Shown here one piece after another: positions 7,936 to 15,797 of a stretch of DNA of 19,622 bases. Each line of letters starts with the position of its first letter. The stretch's first letter is position 1. The stretch is taken from the NCBI GenBank assembly GCA_009778235.1, contig WRKE01000308.1:1-19622 (forward strand), given 5' to 3'. Below the pieces are notes generated by a model, which worked only from the letters and a program-made list of their open reading frames with translations, did no database searches and was not told where the DNA came from. The DNA comes from Pseudomonadota bacterium. Lineage in GTDB: Bacteria > Desulfobacterota > Desulfobulbia > Desulfobulbales > Desulfobulbaceae. Made by a program: the position numbers and the translations under genes.

Positions 7936-8415
7936 TCAGCAAAAGAGCTTCTCGATCTGTTGTTCTATTTTGGCTTCTTCCGTTTGCTTGGCCAGCGACA
8001 ATTCCTTGACCAGCAGATTTTTGGCGGTATCCAGCATTTTGCGCTCACCGTAGGAGAGCTCTTTATCTTCCTTCAGCAAGAAAAGATCCCGCAAGACCAC
8101 GGCCACCTCAAACACCGAACCTGTCTTGATTTTTTCCATGTACTCGCGATACCGGCGATTCCAGGTTTGGGCCGTGATCTTGACATCGCGCTCTTTCAGG
8201 ATATCGATGACCTTGGCAACCTCTTCCTGGGGGATGATCGCCCGCAGGCCGAATTTGGAGCTTGTGGCGATCGGGATCATGATCGTCATATCGTTATCCA
8301 GGATTTTCATCACGTAAAATCGCTGGTCGACCCCGTTAATAGTCTGAGTTTCTATGGTCTCGATCAGCCCGACACCGTGGGCTGGATAGACAGCCATGTC
8401 ACCTTTTGCAAACAC
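7936..8415 (-). CDS. carD: CarD-family transcriptional regulator
   Basis: CarD proteins bind the RNA polymerase beta subunit through an N-terminal Tudor-like domain and stabilise the open promoter complex, notably at rRNA promoters. The 159-residue protein has the RNA-polymerase-interacting domain (about 1-70, starting FAKGDMAVYPAHGVG) and a C-terminal helical domain with W85 in TWNRRYREYM, the position of the DNA-wedging tryptophan in the family. It ends in a charged helix EEAKIEQQIEKLF. The GTG start at 8415 is supported by GGAGGAG immediately upstream. The short stand-alone form differs from the Mfd (TRCF) protein, which shares only the first domain. It is first in a run with the pseudouridine synthase and coaE. 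Confidence 0.95.
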   Translation of the reverse strand: MFAKGDMAVYPAHGVGLIETIETQTINGVDQRFYVMKILDNDMTIMIPIATSSKFGLRAIIPQEEVAKVIDILKERDVKITAQTWNRRYREYMEKIKTGSVFEVAVVLRDLFLLKEDKELSYGERKMLDTAKNLLVKELSLAKQTEEAKIEQQIEKLFC

Positions 8416-8482
8416 ATGCTCCTCCGAACGCTAGAAAGACCTGCACCAATTGAGCCAAGCGCCGGTGCATTCTTAAGACACT

Positions 8483-8511
8483 ATACTATCATATTTTTTC
8501 TTTTTCCGCAA
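8483..8511 (-). promoter_or_regulatory. Candidate promoter for carD
   Basis: On the minus strand TTGCGG (8506-8511) and TAGTAT (8483-8488) are 17 bp apart with an A-rich spacer, about 70 bp before the GTG of carD. Match to the sigma-70 consensus is moderate. It would drive carD with the downstream pseudouridine synthase gene and coaE. Confidence 0.4.
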
Positions 8512-8568
8512 AGGTTGTCTCTCTTGGGGCAAGGATTGTTTTGTCCGCCGCCAGACACCCGGATGCGC

Positions 8569-9159
8569 TTACCGTCCGTTTATCTGGTTCATGCAGACCT
8601 GTATCCCTTGGCGGACAAACAACTCGCCGGCCTCGCATGCCAAGGATTTCCGTTGATCGAACAGGGTCTGCTCGTCTCCGGTAAGGCGGGAAAGCACAAA
8701 TTGGTCAACCGGCGGCGCCAGCTCTTCAGATCCCGCATGGGGACGGCCGATACCGATCTTCATGCGGGAGAAGTCCTGGGTGCCGAGGTGCTGGATAATA
8801 GAGCGGATACCGTTATGGCCGCCGGCACCTCCGCGGGCCACCAGCTTGACCCGACCCGCGGCCAGATCGATGTCGTCGTGCAGCACCAGAAGATGGTCGC
8901 AAGGAATCTTGAAATAATCGAGGAAGGAACGAACGCATTCGCCGGAGCGGTTCATGTAGGTTTGCGGTTTCAGAAAAAAAATCTGCGCACCCCACGCCCG
9001 CCCCTGACAACAGAGCCCCTGCATCTTGAGCGAATCGACCTGCCAGCCGTGGCAGCCAGCCATATGGTCGATGAACAAAAAACCGATATTATGCCGCGTT
9101 AGTTGATATTCGCGCCCTGGGTTTCCGAGGCCTGCAAACAAAAATCGACGATCCGTCAT
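8569..9159 (-). CDS. pth: Peptidyl-tRNA hydrolase
   Basis: Pth cleaves the ester bond of peptidyl-tRNAs released early from ribosomes and so recycles tRNA. The 196-residue protein starts MTDRRFLFAGLGNPGREY and has N13 of GLGNPG, the catalytic His23 in TRHNIGF, then KPQTYMNRSG, LHDDID and GGAGGHNGIRSI, all hallmark motifs. The frame is open upstream to 9216, but that extension would run through the rplY terminator hairpin, so the ATG at 9159 is preferred although no strong ribosome binding site precedes it. It sits downstream of prs-rplY, a common order in bacteria. Because a terminator separates it from rplY, expression depends on read-through or an unrecognised promoter. Confidence 0.96.
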   Translation of the reverse strand: MTDRRFLFAGLGNPGREYQLTRHNIGFLFIDHMAGCHGWQVDSLKMQGLCCQGRAWGAQIFFLKPQTYMNRSGECVRSFLDYFKIPCDHLLVLHDDIDLAAGRVKLVARGGAGGHNGIRSIIQHLGTQDFSRMKIGIGRPHAGSEELAPPVDQFVLSRLTGDEQTLFDQRKSLACEAGELFVRQGIQVCMNQINGR

Positions 9160-9164
9160 GGCTG

Positions 9165-9208
9165 CACAGAAAGAAATAAAAAAACGAGCCGAATTCCTTC
9201 GGCTCGTT
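9165..9208 (-). terminator. Intrinsic terminator after rplY
   Basis: A perfect 11-bp stem (9183-9193 with 9198-9208, AACGAGCCGAA/TTCGGCTCGTT) closes a 4-base loop and is followed on the minus strand by a run of T with few interruptions (9182 down to about 9170). It ends the ispE-prs-rplY transcript just before pth. Confidence 0.93.
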
Positions 9209-9217
9209 GGCAACACG

Positions 9218-9237
9218 GACAGCGGCGGGCCGCTGTC
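9218..9237 (-). repeat. Second hairpin in the rplY 3' flank
   Basis: GACAGCGG (9218-9225) and CCGCTGTC (9230-9237) form a perfect 8-bp stem with a 4-base loop, directly upstream of the terminator hairpin in the direction of transcription. It has no T-run of its own and may protect the 3' end or act as a transcriptional pause. Confidence 0.6.
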
Positions 9238-9261
9238 TTAGGGAAAAGACAACCGTGTCCG

Positions 9262-9819
9262 TTATTGGACCGCCACACAGATTGCGCTTGATTTTTCCAG
9301 CATTTCGACATTGGCCGGAAGAGGCAGATCGCCGTAGGTCAAGCCTGCGCCTCCTTGTTCGAGCGGGGTGACATCGACCTTGATGACATCGGGAATATCA
9401 AGCGGGCAACCGCGCAATTGCACTGTGTTTTTATAGACATGCAACTCACCGCCCAAATCGACGCCCTTGGCGGTGCCGACGTACTCGATCGGCACGGTAA
9501 ACCTGGCGGCCTTCTGCAGATCAATCTCAAGAAAATCGACATGGAGCAAATGGCCGCTGGTCGGGTCTTTCTGGATTTCCTGAACCAGCACGTGCCGCTC
9601 ACCCGAGCTATCGCCTTCGACCTGCAGACTGACAACCGCGTTCCGGCCTTGGATGAACAAAAGATCTTTGTACAACTTCGATGTCTCGAATTGCAGGGAA
9701 ACCGGGGTGTTGCCGCCGCTGTACAAATTGGCGGGGGTAATCTCACGCATCCGCAATTGCCGCATCGGACCCTTGCCAAAAACCGTGCGCACCTTGGAAT
9801 CCATACGTACCTGTAACAT
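9262..9819 (-). CDS. rplY: 50S ribosomal protein L25/general stress protein Ctc
   Basis: bL25 of the long (Ctc) form binds 5S rRNA in the large subunit. The 185-residue protein has the N-terminal L25 beta-barrel (about 1-93, ending DPTSGHLLHVDFLEID) and the C-terminal TL5/Ctc domain (about 98-185). Length and the VDFLEIDLQK junction are typical of the two-domain form. The ATG at 9819 has a strong GGGGGAGG 5 nt upstream. It lies 53 bp after prs, with which it is probably co-transcribed, and is followed by two hairpins, the second a clear terminator. Confidence 0.96.
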   Translation of the reverse strand: MLQVRMDSKVRTVFGKGPMRQLRMREITPANLYSGGNTPVSLQFETSKLYKDLLFIQGRNAVVSLQVEGDSSGERHVLVQEIQKDPTSGHLLHVDFLEIDLQKAARFTVPIEYVGTAKGVDLGGELHVYKNTVQLRGCPLDIPDVIKVDVTPLEQGGAGLTYGDLPLPANVEMLEKSSAICVAVQ

Positions 9820-9872
9820 ATAAACCTCCCCCTTTCTCCGGGACTTGAGCTACTCGTTAGTAGAAATCGAAG

Positions 9873-10814
9873 TTAAACAAATAAATAGCTGACCGAATCC
9901 TCATTGTGAATCCTGCTGATTGCCTCACCCAGCAAGGAACCCACGGACAGGACCGTGATTTTTTCGCACTTCCTGGCCTCTTCTTTGAGCGGGATGGAAT
10001 TGGTCACCAACAGGGATTTCAAACAGGAATTGGTGATCCGCTCGACCGCCGGACCGGAAAGCACCCCGTGGGAGCAGCAGGCATGGACCTCTTTCGCCCC
10101 CATTTTCTTCAGCATTTCAGCGCCATTGCACAGGGTGCCGGCGGTATCCACCATGTCATCCAAGAGGATGGCCGTCTTGCCGGCGACATCGCCGATGACC
10201 CGCATGGCCTCGCACTCGTTGGCCCGCTCGCGGCGTTTATCGATAATGGCCAGATCAGCGTTGAGCCGCTTGGCAAAGGCCCTGGTCCGCTCCACTCCGC
10301 CTGCGTCAGGTGACACCATCACCACATCGGTGAATCGTTCGCGGATAGATTGGAGAATAATGGGGGCCGCGTACAGGTGGTCGACAGGGATATTGAAAAA
10401 CCCCTGGATCTGGCCGGCATGCAGATCCATGCACAGCACCCTGCGGGTTCCGACCACCATCAGCATCTCCGCAACCGCCTTGGCGGTAATCGGGACCCGG
10501 GGCCGAACCTTGCGGTCCTGGCGCGCATAGCCATAATAGGGCATGACCGCAGTGATCCTGCGGGCAGAGGCGCGACGCAGGGCATCAATCATGATCAACA
10601 GCTCCATCAAATGATCATTGACCGGGGTACAGGTGGGCTGGACAATAAAGACGTCGGCACCACGAACATTTTCACCGATTTCGACCGCGATCTCGCCGTC
10701 GGAAAACTGCTTGACCTCGGCCGCGCCAAGGGGCGCCCCCAGATATTCGCAGATTTCCTGGGCGATGGCCGGATTGGCGTTGCCGGTAAAAATCTTCATT
10801 TGTTTGCTGGGCAT
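9873..10814 (-). CDS. prs: Ribose-phosphate pyrophosphokinase
   Basis: Prs makes PRPP from ribose 5-phosphate and ATP, feeding purine, pyrimidine, histidine, tryptophan and NAD synthesis. The 313-residue protein shows QFSDGEI (36-42), the ATP-binding region YYGYARQDRK (93-102), the catalytic-site MDLHAGQIQGFF (129-140, His132) and the PRPP-binding loop LLDDMVDTAGT (217-227). The open frame continues to 10880, but that would overlap the tRNA-Gln gene, and family members start near MPSKQMKIFTG, so the ATG at 10814 is used; GGGAAAGAAG precedes it. It lies 30 nt after the tRNA, probably on a joint transcript from ispE that is cut by tRNA processing. Confidence 0.97.
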   Translation of the reverse strand: MPSKQMKIFTGNANPAIAQEICEYLGAPLGAAEVKQFSDGEIAVEIGENVRGADVFIVQPTCTPVNDHLMELLIMIDALRRASARRITAVMPYYGYARQDRKVRPRVPITAKAVAEMLMVVGTRRVLCMDLHAGQIQGFFNIPVDHLYAAPIILQSIRERFTDVVMVSPDAGGVERTRAFAKRLNADLAIIDKRRERANECEAMRVIGDVAGKTAILLDDMVDTAGTLCNGAEMLKKMGAKEVHACCSHGVLSGPAVERITNSCLKSLLVTNSIPLKEEARKCEKITVLSVGSLLGEAISRIHNEDSVSYLFV

Positions 10815-10844
10815 AATCTTCTTTCCCACTGCTTGCGAAAGAAA

Positions 10845-10919
10845 TGGCTGGGGCGGGAGGATTCGAACCCCCGAATGCAAGGATCAAAACCTTGTGTCTT
10901 ACCGCTTGACGACACCCCA
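10845..10919 (-). tRNA. tRNA-Gln (anticodon UUG)
   Basis: The minus strand folds as a complete 75-nt cloverleaf with encoded CCA. The acceptor stem is TGGGGTG/CGCCCCA with the U1-A72 pair and discriminator G73 typical of tRNA-Gln. The anticodon stem CAAGG/CCTTG holds TTTTGAT with anticodon TTG, and the T arm has GTTCGAAT. It lies between ispE and prs on the same strand, so it is likely excised from their transcript. A glutaminyl-tRNA synthetase gene for this tRNA lies about 3.2 kb away. Confidence 0.97.
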
Positions 10920-10953
10920 GCCCATCACCTGACGAACAAAACGGGCCATGAAT

Positions 10954-11862
10954 TCATTGCTGCTCCGCGAGCGGAGCAACCAAGTAGGTCGCGGCAAACC
11001 GGAGTTTGCACGCGGCGTAACAGGCTTCCGCCTTATGGCGGTCGGCAAAGAGGCCGAACACCGTGGGTCCGGAGCCCGACATCAACGCCCGATGCGCTCC
11101 ACACCGGAGCAGTTCGCCCTTGAGCCGTTCGAGGAGCGGATACCGGGCGATGGTCACCGTTTCAAGGTCATTGACCAAAGGCATATCCGGGCTGATCGTC
11201 GCCTGGTCTCCTTGCCAATGCGCACCCTCAACAACGCATTCTTGCAAATTTTGCAGCATACTTGCGTCTTCATTTTTTGTCAATGCAAAAGTCTGGTACG
11301 CCCAACGAGTTGAGACGGAAAATCCGGGATTCACCAGCAGGAGCGTATACCCCTGCAAGGGGGGCACTGGCTGCAAAATCTCGCCGATCCCGGTGGCAAG
11401 GGCCGCAGGGCTGTCGGCGAGAAAAAAGGGCACGTCCGCCCCCAGACGCAGGCCCAACTCGACCAGTTCATCCTGGGTCAGGACGCCGGCAAATAACCCA
11501 TTCATCGCCTTCAGGGTCGCGGCGGCATCGCTGCTCCCGCCTCCCAGGCCGGCCGCCACCGGAATGTGCTTGGTCAACCGGATGGTAACGCCCAGGCCAG
11601 GCACACCTGGCCGCCCGCGGGCCGCCCCCAGAAAAAGGTCCGCTGCCCGATGGACGAGGTTGCCCTGGTCTGCGGGGATCTGACCGTCTGAACACCAAAG
11701 GCGAACAGCCTCTCCGCAGGCGGTCAATTCGATGGTATCGCAGAGATCCACCTTGTGCATCCAGGTGGAAAGCAGGTGATAGCCGTCGGAACGGCGGCCG
11801 GTTATCCGGAGAAACAGGTTGATCTTGGCCGGAGCCCGAACAGTCACCCGAGCCGGTTGCAT
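10954..11862 (-). CDS. ispE: 4-diphosphocytidyl-2-C-methyl-D-erythritol kinase
   Basis: IspE phosphorylates CDP-methylerythritol with ATP in the MEP route to isopentenyl diphosphate. The protein (302 residues from the ATG at 11862) is a GHMP kinase: RAPAKINLFLRI near the N-terminus with the conserved Lys, the ATP-binding glycine loop PVAAGLGGGSSDAA (101-114) and the C-terminal LMSGSGPTVFGLF. An in-frame TTG at 11871 is only 3 nt after AAGGA, while the ATG at 11862 is 12 nt after it; either could be used. It begins within about 15 bp of the DUF1844 gene and is followed by tRNA-Gln and prs, a common order. Confidence 0.96.
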   Translation of the reverse strand: MQPARVTVRAPAKINLFLRITGRRSDGYHLLSTWMHKVDLCDTIELTACGEAVRLWCSDGQIPADQGNLVHRAADLFLGAARGRPGVPGLGVTIRLTKHIPVAAGLGGGSSDAAATLKAMNGLFAGVLTQDELVELGLRLGADVPFFLADSPAALATGIGEILQPVPPLQGYTLLLVNPGFSVSTRWAYQTFALTKNEDASMLQNLQECVVEGAHWQGDQATISPDMPLVNDLETVTIARYPLLERLKGELLRCGAHRALMSGSGPTVFGLFADRHKAEACYAACKLRFAATYLVAPLAEQQ

Positions 11863-11877
11863 GCCAACCAATGGTCC

Positions 11878-12192
11878 TTAACTCAGCTTGATGAACCGCA
11901 TCTTCAATTCATACAATACGCGGGTCAGCAGTTCGTTTTCGTCAAAGGAGAGGTTGCCCTTGGTTTTATCGGCTAACAAAATCAAGGTGTCGATGGTGTG
12001 CTTGGCCAATTCGCGATCAATCAGCCGCTGGCCCGTCTCCGGATGCGGGAGTTCTCCCATATGGTAGAGTGCCGAGGTGTTCAGGGAAAGGATAAAGGAG
12101 GGGAAGGTCACCTCCGGCATGGCACACCTGCCGGTCGCATCCCTGACCTGTCCCTCCGGACATTCGTCGCACTGGGCAAGATTTTCACTCAT
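11878..12192 (-). CDS. DUF1844 domain-containing protein
   Basis: This 104-residue protein matches the DUF1844 pattern: VTFPSFILSLNTSALYHMGE, then the helical stretch with DTLILLADKTKGNLSFDENELL and a C-terminal helix. Members are short, helical and of unknown function, often found near MEP-pathway or translation genes in Desulfobacterota and Acidobacteria. The N-terminus adds a cysteine-containing segment (ENLAQCDECPEGQ...CAMP) with three cysteines in CDEC and C, suggestive of metal binding but not shown. It lies immediately upstream of ispE and probably starts that transcript. The ATG at 12192 lacks a strong ribosome binding site. Confidence 0.85.
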   Translation of the reverse strand: MSENLAQCDECPEGQVRDATGRCAMPEVTFPSFILSLNTSALYHMGELPHPETGQRLIDRELAKHTIDTLILLADKTKGNLSFDENELLTRVLYELKMRFIKLS

Positions 12193-12593
12193 GGCAATTC
12201 ACTCATTGTTCCAGACTCATCTGATTCCAGGCGCAGCATAGTGGCCACCCGTCGCCGCCCTCCCTCTTGCGCCATTGGTCCCTCCCGGCCATCGACCCGC
12301 CCCAAAAAAGGAGGCGGAAGGGAAAAATGCCGGAATACAATGCCGGCATGCCGCACCACGGAATGCCGAACTAAAACAGAACCTAGAGCGCCAACGGCTC
12401 GACTATACCGGCATTCAAATCGAGCCACAATGGGAAAGTAGAGCGGTTTGCCCGCCGCTTTACCCGCCTTGGTCCATATTCTCAAGGCGCCACTCAGCTT
12501 CCCCTTGAAATGATACGGCAAAACGCTATATAGTAAAAATTTGTCGCACCGAAACCTGCGGCGGCATCTCAGGCATTAAACAAGGAGTGGCCC
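12193..12593. other. Divergent intergenic region with AATGCCGG repeats
   Basis: This 401-bp stretch separates the divergent DUF1844 and gltX genes. It contains a gltX promoter at the right side and, between 12326 and 12415, several related copies of AATGCCGG: direct at 12326-12333 and 12339-12346, shortened at 12362-12368, and inverted at 12408-12415 (CCGGCATT). The second copy lies in the 10-bp palindrome ATGCCGGCAT (12340-12349). Reading frames cross the region on both strands but none resembles a known protein. Confidence 0.5.
12505..12534 (+). promoter_or_regulatory. Candidate promoter for gltX
   Basis: TTGAAA (12505-12510) is followed after 16 bp by TATATA (12527-12532), or after 18 bp by TATAGT (12529-12534). 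The match to sigma-70 hexamers is good and the site lies about 60 bp before the gltX start. It would drive gltX-glnS-feoA. Confidence 0.55.
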
Positions 12594-14081
12594 ATGGAAG
12601 GAGTTCGCGTTCGCTTTCCCCCCAGCCCCACCGGCTATCTGCATATTGGAGGGGCGAGAACAGCCCTGTTCAACTGGCTTTTCGCCAAGCAACATAACGG
12701 CACACTGATCCTGCGCATCGAGGACACCGACGAGGAGCGCTCCACCCAGGCCTCGATCGACGGCATCATCGACGGCTTGCAGTGGCTGAACATCGACTGG
12801 GGCGAAGGACCCTATTTCCAGACCGATTTCGCCGCCGACCATGTTGCCGCTGCCCAACGGCTGCTTGCCTCAGGCCACGCCTATAAGTGCTTCTGCACCA
12901 AGGAGGAGCTGGAGCAAAAACGCGAGACCGCCATGGCCGAGAAAAAATCCGAGGTCGGCTACGACGGCACCTGCCGCCTGCTCAGCGCTGAACAGGTCCG
13001 CGATCTGGAGACCCGAGGCATCCCGGCCACCATTCGTTTCAAGGTGCCCAGGCGGCCGGGCAACCTCTTCTACGACGATGAGGTTCTGGGACGAATTGAA
13101 CGGGCGTATAGCGAGATAGAGGATTTTGTCATCGTCCGCTCCAACGGCAAGCCGCTCTACCTGCTGTGCAATGTGGTCGACGACATCCGCGACCGGATCA
13201 CCCACGTGATCCGCGGCCAGGACCACATGACCAACACCACCCGCCAGGTTTTGTTGTATGAGGCGCTTTCGGCCAAACTGCCGGTGTTCGCCCACATGCC
13301 GCTCACCCTGGATTTGCAGAAACGCAAAATCTCCAAACGTAGCCACGGCGAAGTGGTGGCGGTTCAGTTTTACCGCGACATGGGCTTCATCCCCTGGGCG
13401 CTGTGCAATTTTTTGTGTTTATTGGGCTGGAACCCGGGCAATGACCGGGAGTTCTTCTCCCGCGAGGAGATGGTCGAGGCCTTCAGCCTTGCCCGGATCA
13501 GCCGGACCAACTCGGTGTTCAACTTCAAGCCGGGTGACGCCAAATTCTTCACCGATCCCAAACTGATTGCCATCAACGAGCACTATCTCCGCTCCTTAGA
13601 TCCGGTTGAGCTGGGCCAACTGGTCCGCAGCGAGCTTGAGGCGGCGCAGCTCTGGGATCCTGCCTTTGAGACCAGTCGCCGCGACTGGTATCTGGCCACG
13701 CTCACCCTGATCCGCGACCGCTTCCACACCCTCAAGGATTTCGTCACCGCCGGCCGTGCCTATTTTTCGGATCAATACGACATCGACCCCAAACCGCTGG
13801 CCAAAAACGTACTCAAACAGCCGGAGCTGGCGCTCTGGCTGCCGCAACTGGCCGAGCGCTACACTGCCCTGACCGATTTCAGCGCCGAGGCGACCGAGCG
13901 GACCTGCCGGGAACTGGCCGATGAATTGGCGGTGAAGCCAGGGGTGCTGATCAATGCCATGCGTACCGTGCTCACCGGGCAACTGGCCGGACCTTCGATG
14001 TTTGAGATCGTCACCACCTTGGGCAAAGAAAAGGTCGTTGCCCGGCTGCGGAGGACCCGCGACCTGTTTGCCGCCGCATAA
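12594..14081 (+). CDS. gltX: Glutamyl-tRNA synthetase
   Basis: GltX charges tRNA-Glu with glutamate and belongs to class Ib. The 495-residue protein has the HIGH-type motif PSPTGYLHIGGARTAL (HIGG at 17-20), the zinc-knuckle-like cysteines CFC and TC in the acceptor-binding region around residues 100-125, and the KMSKS-type KISKR (about 244-248). The C-terminal helical anticodon-binding domain is complete. The ATG has AAGGAG 6 nt upstream and a plausible promoter. Because the genome also has glnS, this enzyme is probably discriminating (tRNA-Glu only); that is inference. It is followed by glnS after 23 bp. Confidence 0.98.
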   Translation: MEGVRVRFPPSPTGYLHIGGARTALFNWLFAKQHNGTLILRIEDTDEERSTQASIDGIIDGLQWLNIDWGEGPYFQTDFAADHVAAAQRLLASGHAYKCFCTKEELEQKRETAMAEKKSEVGYDGTCRLLSAEQVRDLETRGIPATIRFKVPRRPGNLFYDDEVLGRIERAYSEIEDFVIVRSNGKPLYLLCNVVDDIRDRITHVIRGQDHMTNTTRQVLLYEALSAKLPVFAHMPLTLDLQKRKISKRSHGEVVAVQFYRDMGFIPWALCNFLCLLGWNPGNDREFFSREEMVEAFSLARISRTNSVFNFKPGDAKFFTDPKLIAINEHYLRSLDPVELGQLVRSELEAAQLWDPAFETSRRDWYLATLTLIRDRFHTLKDFVTAGRAYFSDQYDIDPKPLAKNVLKQPELALWLPQLAERYTALTDFSAEATERTCRELADELAVKPGVLINAMRTVLTGQLAGPSMFEIVTTLGKEKVVARLRRTRDLFAAA

Positions 14082-14104
14082 CGCTGTCCCGGAGCATACG
14101 ATTC

Positions 14105-15796
14105 ATGACCACTGAAAAAGATTCCTTCACCAAGCCGCTCGACTTCATCCGTCAGATCGTGGCCGATGATCTGACCACAGGAAAGCACCACGCGCCAATC
14201 ACCCGCTTTCCGCCCGAACCCAACGGCTTCCTCCACATCGGCCACGCCAAGTCGATCTGCCTCAATTTCGGCATCGCCGCAGAAAATGGTTCGGTCTGCC
14301 ACCTGCGCTTCGACGACACCAATCCCGACAAAGAATCCACCGACTACGTCGAATCGATCAAGCAAGACGTGCGCTGGCTGGGATTTGACTGGGGCCCGCA
14401 TCTCTATTACGCCTCCGACTATTTCGACCAGTTGTTCGACCACGCAATCAAGCTGATCAAAATGGGCAAGGCCTATGTCTGCCACTTAAGCGGCGACCAG
14501 ATCCGGGAATACCGCGGCACCTTGACCGAACCGGGCAAAGAGAGCCCGTACCGCAACCGGTCAATCGAAGAGAATCTCGATCTGTTCACCCGTATGCAGA
14601 ACGGTGAATTCGACGAGGGCGCCTGCGTGCTCCGGGCCAAGATCGACATGGGCTCGCCCAACATCGTCATGCGCGATCCGGTGCTCTACCGTATCCTCAA
14701 GTCGAACCACCACCGTACCGGCGACAAGTGGCGCATCTACCCGATGTATGACTTCACCCACTGCCTCTCCGACATGCTGGAGACCATCACCCACTCGCTG
14801 TGCACCCTTGAATTCGAGAACAACCGCGCCCTCTACGACTGGGTGCTCGACACCCTGCAAACCGCCAACCACCCCCGCCAGATCGAGTTTGCCCGGCTCA
14901 ACATCAACTACACGGTGACCAGCAAACGCAAGCTGCTGCAACTGGTGACCGAGGGGCAGGTCACCGGCTGGGACGATCCCCGGATGCTCACCATCTCCGG
15001 CCTGCGCCGCCGGGGCTATACTCCGGCCGCCATTCGCGACTTCTGCGCCACGGTCGGCATTGGCCGCCGCGAATCCTGGATCGACATGGGCGTACTGGAA
15101 AACGCCGTCCGCGACGATCTCAACCTGCACGCCCGCAGAGTTTTCGGGGTGCTCGACCCGCTCAAGGTCGTGCTCACCAACTATCCGGAAAAGGTCACCG
15201 AAGAGCTCATCGCCCAGAACCACCCGCAAAATCCGGAGATGGGCACCCGCGCCCTGCCCTTTTCCCGTGAACTCTACATTGAACGCTCCGATTTCATGGA
15301 GCAGGCGCCGAAAAAATTTTTCCGCCTCAGTGTAAGAAAGGAGGTGCGCCTGCGCTACGCCTATCTGATCACCTGTCAGGAGGTGATCAAAGACGCCCAG
15401 GGACAAATCATGGAGCTGCGCTGTACCTATGATCCGGCCACCAAGGGGGGATCTGCCCCGGATGGCCGCAAGGTCAAGGGCACCATCCACTGGGTTTCCG
15501 CACCCCATGCCCAGCGGGCCGAGGTGCGGCTCTACGACCGGCTGTTCACCGTTGAATACCCGGATGCCGATAAAACCAGAAGCTTCATGGACTTCCTCAA
15601 CCCGGACTCGCTCTCCATCCTCAGCGATTGCATGCTGGAGCCGGGCCTGGCCGAAGCTGGCCCGGACGACCGCTTTCAATTCGAGCGCCAGGGTTATTTT
15701 TGTTTCGACCCGGTGGCAAGCGCCCCGAATGCTCCGGTGTTCAACCGGATCGTCACCCTACGCGACAGCTGGGCCAAGCAGAACGAGGCCGAGTGA
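14105..15796 (+). CDS. glnS: Glutaminyl-tRNA synthetase
   Basis: GlnRS directly charges tRNA-Gln, bypassing the GatCAB amidotransferase route. The 563-residue protein has FPPEPNGFLHIGHAKSI (HIGH at 44-47), the KMSKS-type VTSKR (about 270-274) and the two C-terminal anticodon-binding beta-barrels expected of GlnRS rather than GluRS. Upstream is GGAG about 10 nt before the ATG. It sits directly after gltX, from whose ancestor in eukaryotes the family is thought to derive before transfer to bacteria. One nucleotide separates its stop from the ATG of feoA, so the two are probably translationally coupled. Confidence 0.98.
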   Translation: MTTEKDSFTKPLDFIRQIVADDLTTGKHHAPITRFPPEPNGFLHIGHAKSICLNFGIAAENGSVCHLRFDDTNPDKESTDYVESIKQDVRWLGFDWGPHLYYASDYFDQLFDHAIKLIKMGKAYVCHLSGDQIREYRGTLTEPGKESPYRNRSIEENLDLFTRMQNGEFDEGACVLRAKIDMGSPNIVMRDPVLYRILKSNHHRTGDKWRIYPMYDFTHCLSDMLETITHSLCTLEFENNRALYDWVLDTLQTANHPRQIEFARLNINYTVTSKRKLLQLVTEGQVTGWDDPRMLTISGLRRRGYTPAAIRDFCATVGIGRRESWIDMGVLENAVRDDLNLHARRVFGVLDPLKVVLTNYPEKVTEELIAQNHPQNPEMGTRALPFSRELYIERSDFMEQAPKKFFRLSVRKEVRLRYAYLITCQEVIKDAQGQIMELRCTYDPATKGGSAPDGRKVKGTIHWVSAPHAQRAEVRLYDRLFTVEYPDADKTRSFMDFLNPDSLSILSDCMLEPGLAEAGPDDRFQFERQGYFCFDPVASAPNAPVFNRIVTLRDSWAKQNEAE

Positions 15797-15797
15797 G

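Noticed and set aside
9160..9216. N-terminal extension of pth
   Set aside because: It reads through the rplY terminator hairpin and its T-run.
10815..10880. N-terminal extension of prs
   Set aside because: It would overlap the tRNA-Gln gene, and Prs proteins start at about the ATG at 10814.
12189..12521. 110-codon minus-strand frame overlapping the DUF1844 start by 4 bp (ATGA)
   Set aside because: The overlap looks like coupling, but the translation resembles no family, is rich in Arg and Gly from GC-rich DNA, spans the AATGCCGG repeats and begins inside the gltX promoter.
14561..15679. 372-codon open frame on the strand opposite glnS
   Set aside because: It lies wholly within a gene with clear family motifs; long antisense frames are common in GC-rich coding DNA.
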